Origin: Streptococcus sp.
Lineage (GTDB): Bacteria; Bacillota; Bacilli; Lactobacillales; Streptococcaceae
Reading direction: 5' to 3'
Length of the DNA: 12,652 bases
NCBI GenBank assembly: GCA_030825825.1
Contig: JAPJPE010000020.1
Coordinates: forward strand, 1 to 12,652
Shown: positions 6,809 through 12,652 of the stretch, in pieces
How the letters are laid out: each line of letters begins with the position of its first letter
Numbering within the stretch: the first letter of the stretch is position 1
Notes under the pieces: generated by a model
The model's input: the letters and a program-made list of their open reading frames with translations, nothing else
Database searches by the model: none
Told to the model about the DNA's origin: nothing
Translations under genes and position numbers: made by a program

Positions 6809-9475
6809 ATGTCACTAATTAAAGATAGCAAGACTACCAAATATGCCTTGCGTAAAACGTCTGTCGCTTTTGGTTCTGTAGCAGTCGCTACGGTTCTTGC
6901 AGTAGCAGGTGCTGCATCTGTTTCTGCAGATGAAGTTGTTTCAGCTACTACAACAGTCACTTCAACAACGGCTACTCCAACAAGATCGACAACTGAGACT
7001 AAAGAAGTTGCTGTACCAGATTATTTAGAGACTGCGAAAACCGATGCGGTAACTACTGGACTTGAAGTTACAGAAACAGAAGCAAAGACCCAAGCAGATG
7101 AAAAAACTGCTGAGCAAGATTATGCGAAGCAAGCCATTGCTATGGATAAGACCGTAGCAGACTATAAGGCAGAAGTTGCAGCGAATCAAGCAACTTATGA
7201 GAAGGAAAAAGCAGTTGTAGATGCGAAAAATGCAGCGGCTCAGGTAGCTTATGACAAGGAAGTTGAAACCTATAACAAAGAGCAAGTTGCTTACGAAAAA
7301 GCAGTGGCTGAAAATGCTGCAGCCCTAGCAGATAATCAGGCTGCAAAAGCGGCTTATGAAAAAGCCTTTGAAGAATACCAAACTGCTTTTAAAGCTTATA
7401 TTGAGTCTGTTAAAGCCAAACAAGCCGTTGAGACAGAAAACAATTTGGCCCAAAAGGCTTACGATATCAAATTAGCCGACTACAAGGAGAAAAAGCGCCT
7501 CTATGATGAAGCGCAAGCAGCTTACTTGATTGATAATGAACTATACAAGAAGAAAAAAGCGCAATACGATGATGCTAAAGATGCCTTCAATAAGATGGTT
7601 AAAGAGCGTGGTGGAAACCCTGAGAAGTACAAACAAGATTTGACCTTACTTCCAGAAGAGTTGGCAGATGGGGAAACAACGACGCTTTACCACCAAACAA
7701 CAGGTCTTACTACGTATTTGACAAAAGAAGGTCAATCTCGCTTGTATGGGGACGGTAAAGCTACCAAGATGTATGAAACCAAGAACCTACAAGATTCCGA
7801 TTTGACAACAACGAACCCATATGCAGATAATGAAATCGAGTGGGCAGTCGTTAAAGTTGGAGACAAGTTCGATGTCACTTACAAGGGTCTTCGCCAGGCT
7901 AATATCAAAGAAGGTCGTGATATCAAGCGTATCGCTAAAGTGGTCTACAAGTATGAAGTGAAAAGCTTGCCATCTAATGACGGTCGAGGAATCGTTCAAA
8001 TTTACAATGATCCAGCGGTAACAATGACGATCGGAAGCTCAACTGACACAGACCAACCCGTCACAGTTGGTGTTGATGTTGAATTTTATGATGAAAATGA
8101 TCAATTGATTAATTTAGCTAACCATAATGCCATTTTGGCTTTGAATTCCTTAAACCACTGGAATGGAGCTTCTTATGTTGAAAATGACAAACCTCGTGCC
8201 CTTCTTGTAGAAGCTAAAGATATCAATGGAAACACTGTTCGTGGAACTTGGGATCCTTATTCAGATGGTAGTAACCCTAGTCTTGATGGAGCAGATGTCG
8301 CTGTGAAGCGTGGCTATGCAAACTTCGGTAGCGCTCAAGTCTTTAATGATGCTGATAATCCATTGAAGATCGTTGGTCAAAAAGCAACTTGGGATGGGAA
8401 TGGCTTCTCAGTCAGTGAAGAAACTGTCCTTGATGTGACGACGGTCAATGCTTCTGGTGGAGGAAATGGTCATTCTATCGGAACAGAAGACTATCAATTT
8501 GGGGATAATTCTGATATTGTCGGTACTTATTCAGTTGATGCGGGATCAGGAATTTTGACCTATACCCCACGGATGAAGCACCAAAATACACCTCACGTAG
8601 AGTCTGTAAATATTGGAAATAAAGAATTTATTAAATTGCCAAATTCTAGTGTTGACCAAGATCCAACTACAAAAGAAGTATTTGCCAAGGAACAAAACCA
8701 GTACATGAACGAAGGTGCAACTTTTAATGCGGATCCTTCAAGTTCAACTAAGGGATGGGATGATCCAAAAAGTCCGTATCTCTACTATGGTGGTGGTGCA
8801 GTTGTCTTGAAAGACGGCCATCTTGAGTTCACTGCTAAGGGAGCGAATGCTACGGATGAAGCAACCCTCTATTGGTTCTCAATCAATTCAAATGTTGCCT
8901 TTCCACAAGATCCAGGAGAAGAGCCGGTGAAACCAACCGCTCCAACTGCTCCAACAGCCCCTGAAAAACCTGAAATCAAAGATGTTCCAGCTGAAAAGGA
9001 AGTTCCTGTTCCGCCGGCTTGTCCACTTTACAAGGTAGAACCAAAAGTTCCTGAACAACCAGTGAAGCCAACAGCTCCTGAATTGGAAAAGGATCCGGTG
9101 CTAAAAGAAACTGTAAAACCGACTGTAGAATGGCATAAAAATAATATTCTTGTTACAAAAAAAGAGCCGCAGCCAGAACCACAACCGGAACCACAGCCAG
9201 AACCACAACCGGAGCCACAACCGGAACCACAGCCAAAACCACAGCCAAAACCACAACCAGCACCTAAGCCAGAGCCTAAACCAACTATTGGCTACCATAC
9301 GCCTGCGCCAATGGTAGAGCAAAAAGTTGAAGAAAATTTGGTCTCAGATGTTGTGAAGGTGAAAGAAGTATTGCCACACACAGGTACAGAATCAGCAACC
9401 GCTCTTACCAGCCTTGGCTTACTTGGTGTGATCGCAACAGGTTTGGGTCTTGCTCGAAAGAAAAAAGAAGACTAA
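6809..9475 (+). CDS. GbpC-like glucan/dextran-binding LPxTG adhesin with antigen I/II-type stalk
   Basis: This 888-aa surface protein most resembles glucan-binding protein C and dextran-binding lectins, which share their lectin fold with the antigen I/II V-domain. Parts in order: a long signal peptide (cut near residue 41, after VSA), a Thr-rich linker, an Ala-rich alpha-helical coiled region (about 55-265) with antigen I/II A-repeat character (recurring YEK, YDK and YNK heptad positions), the GbpC/V-type domain (about 270-705), a Pro-rich region, a PEPQ repeat, LPHTG near the end, a hydrophobic segment and KKKED. It lacks the antigen I/II C1-C3 domains. One cysteine, C738, lies in the Pro-rich part, which is odd for a streptococcal wall protein. 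It has its own promoter, 5' hairpin and terminator, and is divergent from dextranase, which fits dextran binding. It is larger than the roughly 580-aa S. mutans GbpC. Binding specificity is inferred, not seen. Confidence 0.85.
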   Translation: MSLIKDSKTTKYALRKTSVAFGSVAVATVLAVAGAASVSADEVVSATTTVTSTTATPTRSTTETKEVAVPDYLETAKTDAVTTGLEVTETEAKTQADEKTAEQDYAKQAIAMDKTVADYKAEVAANQATYEKEKAVVDAKNAAAQVAYDKEVETYNKEQVAYEKAVAENAAALADNQAAKAAYEKAFEEYQTAFKAYIESVKAKQAVETENNLAQKAYDIKLADYKEKKRLYDEAQAAYLIDNELYKKKKAQYDDAKDAFNKMVKERGGNPEKYKQDLTLLPEELADGETTTLYHQTTGLTTYLTKEGQSRLYGDGKATKMYETKNLQDSDLTTTNPYADNEIEWAVVKVGDKFDVTYKGLRQANIKEGRDIKRIAKVVYKYEVKSLPSNDGRGIVQIYNDPAVTMTIGSSTDTDQPVTVGVDVEFYDENDQLINLANHNAILALNSLNHWNGASYVENDKPRALLVEAKDINGNTVRGTWDPYSDGSNPSLDGADVAVKRGYANFGSAQVFNDADNPLKIVGQKATWDGNGFSVSEETVLDVTTVNASGGGNGHSIGTEDYQFGDNSDIVGTYSVDAGSGILTYTPRMKHQNTPHVESVNIGNKEFIKLPNSSVDQDPTTKEVFAKEQNQYMNEGATFNADPSSSTKGWDDPKSPYLYYGGGAVVLKDGHLEFTAKGANATDEATLYWFSINSNVAFPQDPGEEPVKPTAPTAPTAPEKPEIKDVPAEKEVPVPPACPLYKVEPKVPEQPVKPTAPELEKDPVLKETVKPTVEWHKNNILVTKKEPQPEPQPEPQPEPQPEPQPEPQPKPQPKPQPAPKPEPKPTIGYHTPAPMVEQKVEENLVSDVVKVKEVLPHTGTESATALTSLGLLGVIATGLGLARKKKED
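9164..9290 (+). repeat. Pro/Glu/Gln-coding tandem repeat (wall linker)
   Basis: About six 12-bp units, alternating CCACAACCGGAA and CCACAGCCAGAA, encode PQPE and then shift to PQPK and PKPE units. It forms the wall-spanning linker before LPHTG. The near-exact units suggest copy number changes by slippage. Confidence 0.85.
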
Positions 9476-9511
9476 GATTTTCTTTTAATCCTTTAAAAAA
9501 ATATCACGATT

Positions 9512-9545
9512 AAAAACCAGAAGGCACAACCTTTTGGTTTTTTTA
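9512..9545 (+). terminator. Terminator of the GbpC-like gene
   Basis: AAAACCAGAAGG pairs with CCTTTTGGTTTT (one G-T) around a CACAA loop, and the right arm runs into a T tract. It lies about 37 nt past the stop codon and separates this gene from the ABC operon. Confidence 0.88.
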
Positions 9546-9557
9546 TAATGCATGAAA

Positions 9558-9579
9558 AGGGAATTGATGACAATTTCCT
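9558..9579. repeat. Inverted repeat upstream of the ABC operon promoter
   Basis: AGGGAATTG and CAATTTCCT pair (one G-T) around ATGA. It lies upstream of the -10 box, so it is not in the expected mRNA; a repressor operator is possible. Confidence 0.4.
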
Positions 9580-9600
9580 ATAGGTTCTCCTCCATATTTG

Positions 9601-9609
9601 TGATACAAT
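9601..9609 (+). promoter_or_regulatory. Extended -10 promoter of the ABC operon
   Basis: TGATACAAT fits an extended -10 (TGn plus TACAAT). No good -35 box lies 16-18 bp upstream. The start is expected near 9616, giving a short leader of about 22 nt with AAGGGAGA as ribosome binding site. Confidence 0.6.
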
Positions 9610-9637
9610 TAAACTACTATTATCGAAGGGAGAAACT

Positions 9638-10504
9638 ATGATTAATTCAATTGTTTCACAAGGTTTGATTTGGGCCATTTTAGGGTTAGGAATCTTTATG
9701 ACGTTCCGAATTCTAGATTTTCCAGATATGACGACAGAAGGTTCTTTCCCGCTTGGAGGAGCGGTGGCGGTGACCTTGATTACCAAAGGGGTCAATCCAC
9801 TACTTGCGACGCTGGCTGCTATTGGAGCAGGGTGCTTGGCAGGACTTGCGACGGGTCTTCTCTACACAAAAGGAAGAATCCCGACACTCTTGTCAGGGAT
9901 CCTCGTGATGACGTCTTGTAACTCGGTTATTCTCTTTGTCATGCAGCGGGCTAATTTGGGACTTCTGGGCTATAAAAAAATTCAGGAATTTCTTCCTTTT
10001 GCCAGTGGGTTCAATGAGATCCTGATTGGTTTAATTTTCGTAACGCTTGTGATCCTTGGTTTGATCTTCTTCTTGGATACACGCTTGGGTCAAGCCTATA
10101 TTGCGACAGGGGACAATCCAGACATGGCCAAAAGTTTTGGGATCAACACCGACCGGATGGAATTGATGGGTTTGGTCATTTCAAATGGGATTATTGCTCT
10201 TTCTGGTGCACTGATGGCCCAACAAGAAGGCTATGCGGACGCTTCACGTGGGATTGGTGTCATCGTTATCGGGCTTGCCAGCCTCATTATTGGAGAGGTT
10301 CTCTTTTCAAATGTCACCTTGACAGAGCGCTTGCTCAGTATTGCAATCGGTTCAATCGCCTACCAATTTTTGATTTGGGCCGTGATTGCGCTTGGCATCA
10401 ATACCAGCTATATCCGAATCTTCAGTGCCTTGATCTTGGCTATCTGCCTGATGATTCCAACCTTTAAGGGAAAAATCATGAAAGGAGCGAAACTCAGTAA
10501 ATGA
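9638..10504 (+). CDS. ABC transporter permease, TrpY/COG4120-like
   Basis: This is an integral membrane subunit of an ABC importer. The 288-aa protein is very hydrophobic with about eight membrane segments (for example near residues 7-29, 57-79, 85-105, 125-148, 183-205, 210-230 and 240-265). The N-terminal FRILDFPDMTTEGSFPLGGA stretch and the AYIATGDNPDMAKSFGI loop, which would contact the ATPase, are typical of the permease in TrpXYZ-type amino-acid importers, known to take up tryptophan or other aromatic amino acids. Start chosen at the ATG at 9638 with AAGGGAGA 6-8 nt upstream. The stop overlaps the next gene's start by 4 nt (ATGA), so the two are translationally coupled. The substrate-binding lipoprotein that normally precedes the permease is absent, so the substrate is inferred from family only. 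Confidence 0.88.
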   Translation: MINSIVSQGLIWAILGLGIFMTFRILDFPDMTTEGSFPLGGAVAVTLITKGVNPLLATLAAIGAGCLAGLATGLLYTKGRIPTLLSGILVMTSCNSVILFVMQRANLGLLGYKKIQEFLPFASGFNEILIGLIFVTLVILGLIFFLDTRLGQAYIATGDNPDMAKSFGINTDRMELMGLVISNGIIALSGALMAQQEGYADASRGIGVIVIGLASLIIGEVLFSNVTLTERLLSIAIGSIAYQFLIWAVIALGINTSYIRIFSALILAICLMIPTFKGKIMKGAKLSK

Positions 10505-11265
10505 CAGCAATTGTAGAATTAAAAAATGTAACCAAAGCTGTGAGCAATGGGATGAATGAAGAAAAAGTCATTCTGGATGATGTCTCCTTGGAAATTCGAG
10601 AGCATGATTTTATCACGATTTTAGGGGGCAATGGAGCTGGGAAATCAACCCTCTTTAATACCATTGCTGGGACACTTCCAGTTAGTAGCGGGAAGATCTA
10701 TATTCTAGGTGAAGATGTGACCAACTACTCTCCTGAGAAGAGAGCCAAGTACCTATCTCGTGTCTTTCAAGATCCTAAAATGGGAACAGCGCCTCGTATG
10801 ACAGTGGCAGAAAATCTCTTGGTAGCGAAGTTTCGTGGAGAAAAACGTGGTTTGATTCCGCGTCACTTGGCAAGCTATAAAGAAGAGTTTCAAACAGTTC
10901 TTGCTAAGATCGGCAATGGCTTGGAAAATCATATCGATACAGCAGTTGAGTTTCTATCAGGGGGGCAACGTCAGGCTTTGAGCTTGTTGATGGCGACACT
11001 AAAACGTCCAGAACTTTTGCTATTAGATGAACACACTGCAGCCTTGGATCCGAAAACCAGCCAGGCTCTGATGACCTTGACGGATGAGTTTGTGAAACAA
11101 GATGCCCTCACGGCTCTTATGATCACCCACCATATGGAAGATGCTTTGAAATATGGAAATCGCTTGATTGTGATGAAAGATGGACATATCGTCCAAGATC
11201 TCAATCAAGAAGAAAAAGCCCAAATGGCCATCGCAGACTACTATGAATTGTTTGAGAAAGAATAA
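10501..11265 (+). CDS. ABC transporter ATP-binding protein, TrpZ/COG1101-like
   Basis: This is the cytoplasmic ATPase that drives the permease encoded just upstream. The 254-aa protein has all core motifs: Walker A GGNGAGKST (residues 42-50), Q-loop Q90, signature LSGGQ (152-156), Walker B LLLLD with catalytic E177, and the switch His in ITHH (H210). The start ATG overlaps the permease stop; GGAG lies 14 nt upstream, rather far, which fits coupling by re-initiation. Length and the EHTAAL stretch after Walker B fit the ATPases of TrpXYZ-type systems. A structured repeat and a terminator follow. Confidence 0.93.
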   Translation: MTAIVELKNVTKAVSNGMNEEKVILDDVSLEIREHDFITILGGNGAGKSTLFNTIAGTLPVSSGKIYILGEDVTNYSPEKRAKYLSRVFQDPKMGTAPRMTVAENLLVAKFRGEKRGLIPRHLASYKEEFQTVLAKIGNGLENHIDTAVEFLSGGQRQALSLLMATLKRPELLLLDEHTAALDPKTSQALMTLTDEFVKQDALTALMITHHMEDALKYGNRLIVMKDGHIVQDLNQEEKAQMAIADYYELFEKE

Positions 11266-11287
11266 GATACAAAGCCCGTAAAATGCA

Positions 11288-11415
11288 AAGTGGAAATAGG
11301 GAGTAGGACAAAAGCGATATCGTTTATGGCGCTTCCCCCCACAAGTCTGATTAGGATTCTTCCGAACTGATCAAGCGAGAGAAGAGTTCAATCAGCTACT
11401 GTGTCTTGTCTGCAT
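11288..11415 (+). repeat. Structured intergenic repeat, diverged copy of a streptococcal family
   Basis: The stretch GGGAGTAGGACA, a small hairpin (AAGCG...CGCTT) and CCCCCCAC, followed by a second hairpin (CTGATT/AATCAG and TTCTTC/GAAGAG arms, about 11347-11395) and CTACTGTGTCTTGTCTGC, resembles from memory the short repeats found between genes of many viridans streptococci (GGGAGTGGGACAGAA...CCACTGCGTCTTGC). The two-hairpin layout is the same; the sequence has drifted. It may act in mRNA 3'-end stability. Family membership is from recall, not a search. Confidence 0.45.
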
Positions 11416-11418
11416 GCT

Positions 11419-11455
11419 AAGTTAGAGACCTTGCTCTCTAGCTTTTTCTTTTTCT
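11419..11455 (+). terminator. Terminator of the ABC operon
   Basis: AAGTTAGAGA (11419-11428) pairs with TCTCTAGCTT (11435-11444), with one G-T pair and a 6-nt loop, followed by TTTCTTTTTC. Confidence 0.88.
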
Positions 11456-11498
11456 TAAATCATCTATAAAACCACATAAAAATAGGAACTAGTTTCAG

Positions 11499-11513
11499 AT
11501 GGAAACGCTTGCA
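11499..11513 (+). promoter_or_regulatory. CcpA-binding cre box
   Basis: ATGGAAACGCTTGCA matches the cre consensus WTGNAARCGNWWNCA at every position. It overlaps the -35 box (11509-11514), the classic arrangement for carbon catabolite repression. Confidence 0.8.
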
Positions 11514-11537
11514 ATCGCTAAGGGGGTTGAGTATAAT
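11509..11537 (+). promoter_or_regulatory. Sigma-A promoter under cre control
   Basis: TTGCAA (11509-11514), a 17-bp spacer and a perfect TATAAT (11532-11537) form a strong promoter with a start near 11544. No intact gene lies immediately downstream; the first is at 11985, beyond a terminator. Confidence 0.8.
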
Positions 11538-11571
11538 ATAGTTAGAAAGATGAAGAAGGGATTGATACCAA

Positions 11572-11724
11572 TGCCTTATCGAGTTAAAATTTAGGTTACT
11601 TCGTTTTAGGCCTGTTTTGCTGATAGCTGTTCATGCTCTTATCGTAAAAGAGCAGTTATGTCGTGTGTGTCGGATCGGTTGGACGGTCGGGCAAGCCTGC
11701 TTAGTTTGTCCGGAGACATAAGAA
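11572..11724 (+). pseudogene. Possible gene remnant with a Cys4 motif
   Basis: One base out of frame from the ATG at 11571, a 50-codon stretch is open to TAA at 11722 and ends in C-x2-C-x9-C-x2-C. The pattern is reminiscent of the N-terminal zinc finger of ComFC-like proteins, but the resemblance is short and the frame lacks a start. It may be chance. The ATG with a ribosome binding site in another frame would fit a frameshift early in a former gene. Confidence 0.18.
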
Positions 11725-11923
11725 AACGTGGAAATAGTAGGTAGAAGCTTTTTATAAAGGTTTTCAAACTTCAATGCGTCCAGTCGAAAGCTCATAAATT
11801 TAGATTTGGGATAGCAAAGAAAACCTCTGGTATTTTACACAAATACTATTAAATGAAATCAACATCATAAACATTGTTTTGTTAGCCAAAAGGTTAATTG
11901 CACCAAGTCAGTGAAGCAGACCA

Positions 11924-11957
11924 GGCCTCTAGTCCCGTAAGACTGGAGGCCATTTTT
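11924..11957 (+). terminator. Terminator or attenuator before the 180-aa gene
   Basis: GGCCTCTAGTC pairs with GACTGGAGGCC (11 bp, one G-T) around CCGTAA, followed by ATTTTTAT. It lies only about 15 nt before the next gene's ribosome binding site, so it either ends the cre-driven transcript or attenuates expression of that gene. Confidence 0.8.
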
Positions 11958-11969
11958 ATAAAATACCCA

Positions 11970-11978
11970 GGAGGAGGT
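11970..11978 (+). promoter_or_regulatory. Strong ribosome binding site deciding the start at 11985
   Basis: GGAGGAGGT, nearly the full anti-16S complement, lies 6 nt before the ATG at 11985. An upstream in-frame TTG at 11898 is rejected because it precedes the terminator and has no such site. Confidence 0.85.
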
Positions 11979-11984
11979 GAGAGT

Positions 11985-12527
11985 ATGGGATTGTCGTATG
12001 CGCAAGAATATAGTTGTCGTGACCATTTTCGGCGAAGAGCTTTTGAGCGCTTTGGCGTAGATGATCAACACCTGAACAGGTGGATCAACCAACACCTCCC
12101 CTCCCTCTCTCCTTATGATAGTAATGTGGTTCAACCAGCTAATACAGAAGCCTATGTAGCCAGTGATGGTGTCATCTTTGTCTGCAATATCAAAAGTCGG
12201 GAATTTATCACCTGTTTTAAGGCGGTTAATTACCATGAGTCTAAGGAAGAAGAGGAAGCTTATACGGACATTCACGACAGCAATGTCACTTCTTTCAAAA
12301 AAGACATGAACCACTTGGTCAATCGCTATCGACTCAAGGAAGCAAAGGAGCTGTTTGAAAACATTGGGGAGGATTTGGATGACTTTTATCGCCTGTCCCA
12401 AACGGTCAAAAACGGCCAATTGAGCGAACGAAATAGTCAGCGCCTAGAGGAATTGCTGAGCAAATTCCATGTGATCAAGGCAGCCATGCGGATCATTGAA
12501 AATAAACGGGGAGATTATCATTTTTAG
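11985..12527 (+). CDS. Uncharacterised 180-aa cytoplasmic protein with H-F-R-R-R-A-x-E-R-F motif
   Basis: I do not recognise this protein. It has no signal peptide or membrane segment. The N-terminal half (about 1-95) starts with a charged helix containing H14-FRRRA-x-ERFG, then a compact alpha/beta-looking part with FVCN and FITCF strands. The H...R..ERxG pattern is reminiscent of small RelE-like or DUF4258-like folds, but this is only a resemblance and no catalytic role can be claimed. The C-terminal half (about 100-175) is highly charged, helical and probably coiled-coil (runs of Lys, Glu, Leu and Arg). A strong ribosome binding site fixes the start. The gene stands alone: a terminator precedes it and two stem-loops follow. 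The only clear upstream promoter is the cre-controlled one about 450 bp away, so carbon-source control with attenuation is possible. Confidence 0.8.
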   Translation: MGLSYAQEYSCRDHFRRRAFERFGVDDQHLNRWINQHLPSLSPYDSNVVQPANTEAYVASDGVIFVCNIKSREFITCFKAVNYHESKEEEEAYTDIHDSNVTSFKKDMNHLVNRYRLKEAKELFENIGEDLDDFYRLSQTVKNGQLSERNSQRLEELLSKFHVIKAAMRIIENKRGDYHF

Positions 12528-12546
12528 GGTCTTTTCCCCCTAAAAA
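12521..12546 (+). repeat. Stem-loop overlapping the stop codon of the 180-aa gene
   Basis: TTTTTAGGG (12521-12529) pairs perfectly with CCCTAAAAA (12538-12546) around an 8-nt loop. The stop codon is in the left arm. A 10-bp palindrome TAGGCGCCTA (12547-12556) follows directly. Both lie just before the terminator. Confidence 0.65.
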
Positions 12547-12557
12547 TAGGCGCCTAG

Positions 12558-12594
12558 AAGTCCTCTCATCTACTTTAGATGAGAGGACTTTTTT
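12558..12594 (+). terminator. Strong terminator after the 180-aa gene
   Basis: A perfect 15-bp stem (12558-12572 with 12576-12590) with a 3-nt loop runs into TTTTTT. Confidence 0.95.
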
Positions 12595-12609
12595 GCCGTG
12601 GAAAGCTTT

Positions 12610-12638
12610 TTGAAAAAAAGAGAAAAAAATTGTATAAT
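12610..12638 (+). promoter_or_regulatory. Promoter for a gene beyond the window
   Basis: TTGAAA (12610-12615), a 17-bp spacer and a perfect TATAAT (12633-12638). The start is expected near 12645; the gene it serves lies outside. Confidence 0.8.
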
Positions 12639-12652
12639 AGAGTGGATATGCA

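Larger units (their letters stand above)
11544..11962 (+). ncRNA. Cre-controlled leader or non-coding transcript (about 415 nt)
   Basis: The predicted transcript runs from the cre promoter to the terminator at 11924-11957 with no intact gene. GAAGGG and an ATG at 11571 give only a 7-codon peptide. A 7-bp hairpin TGCTCTT/AAGAGCA lies at about 11634-11654. It could be a regulatory RNA, a long leader that attenuates the gene at 11985, or the wreck of a former catabolite-repressed gene. I cannot choose between these from sequence. Confidence 0.35.

Noticed and set aside
6640..6830. Open stretch after AAACAAGGAG at about 6633 leading into the GbpC-like promoter
   Set aside because: It has no start codon near the ribosome-binding-like motif and runs through the promoter and hairpin, so it is not a credible gene.
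11898..11984. TTG start at 11898 for the 180-aa gene
   Set aside because: It precedes a strong intrinsic terminator and lacks a ribosome binding site; ATG 11985 has GGAGGAGGT 6 nt upstream.
11865..12419. 184-codon minus-strand ORF opposite the 180-aa gene
   Set aside because: Antisense shadow without a ribosome binding site; the plus-strand gene has a strong site, start and terminator.

Overview
The window reads as chromosomal DNA of an oral, viridans-type Streptococcus, most likely of the mitis or sanguinis groups. The species cannot be fixed from the sequence. The evidence is three sortase-anchored LPxTG surface proteins of streptococcal type, a GH66 dextranase, a GbpC/antigen I/II-type adhesin, consensus TTGACA/TATAAT promoters and a perfect CcpA-type cre box.

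Layout. (1) Positions 1-1886 hold the 3' end of a large adhesin built of alternating SspB-type and FctA/Spy0128-type isopeptide domains. It repeats every 975 bp and ends in a Pro/Thr wall linker and LPNTG, followed by a strong terminator. (2) Positions 1981-2312 carry no protein gene, but they hold a consensus promoter and, about 200 nt later, a terminator: a candidate small RNA. Its terminator is shared with the gene arriving from the other strand. (3) Positions 2325-6197 (minus) encode a large wall-anchored dextranase with MucBP-like C-terminal repeats (LPVTG). (4) Positions 6198-6808 are a divergent control region. It has a promoter for each flanking gene, three AAACGTTT-cored LacI-type operator candidates (one an 18-bp perfect palindrome), and a 19-bp-stem hairpin at the very start of the rightward mRNA. 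(5) Positions 6809-9475 encode a GbpC-like glucan/dextran-binding adhesin with an antigen I/II-like Ala-rich helical stalk, a GbpC/V-type lectin domain, a Pro/Glu/Gln linker and LPHTG. (6) Positions 9638-11265 are a two-gene operon of ABC permease and ATPase of the TrpYZ type, with no substrate-binding protein alongside. (7) Positions 11266-11984 are mostly non-coding: a structured intergenic repeat, a terminator, a cre-overlapped promoter, a roughly 400-nt stretch without an intact gene, and another terminator. (8) Positions 11985-12527 encode an unrecognised 180-aa cytoplasmic protein. Two stem-loops and a consensus promoter for the next gene follow.

How it may work together. The dextranase and the GbpC-like protein form a back-to-back dextran module: one would bind and the other cut alpha-1,6-glucan on the cell wall. 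The shared intergenic operator array suggests co-regulation by a sugar-responsive LacI-family repressor. The two adhesins in the window carry different parts of the antigen I/II toolkit: stalk and V-like head in one, SspB C-type modules in the other. I see no phage, transposase, CRISPR array, tRNA or rRNA. The strongest candidates for something undescribed are the operator array with the 5' hairpin, the 2115-2312 RNA, and the cre-controlled leader ending in a terminator before the unknown 180-aa gene.
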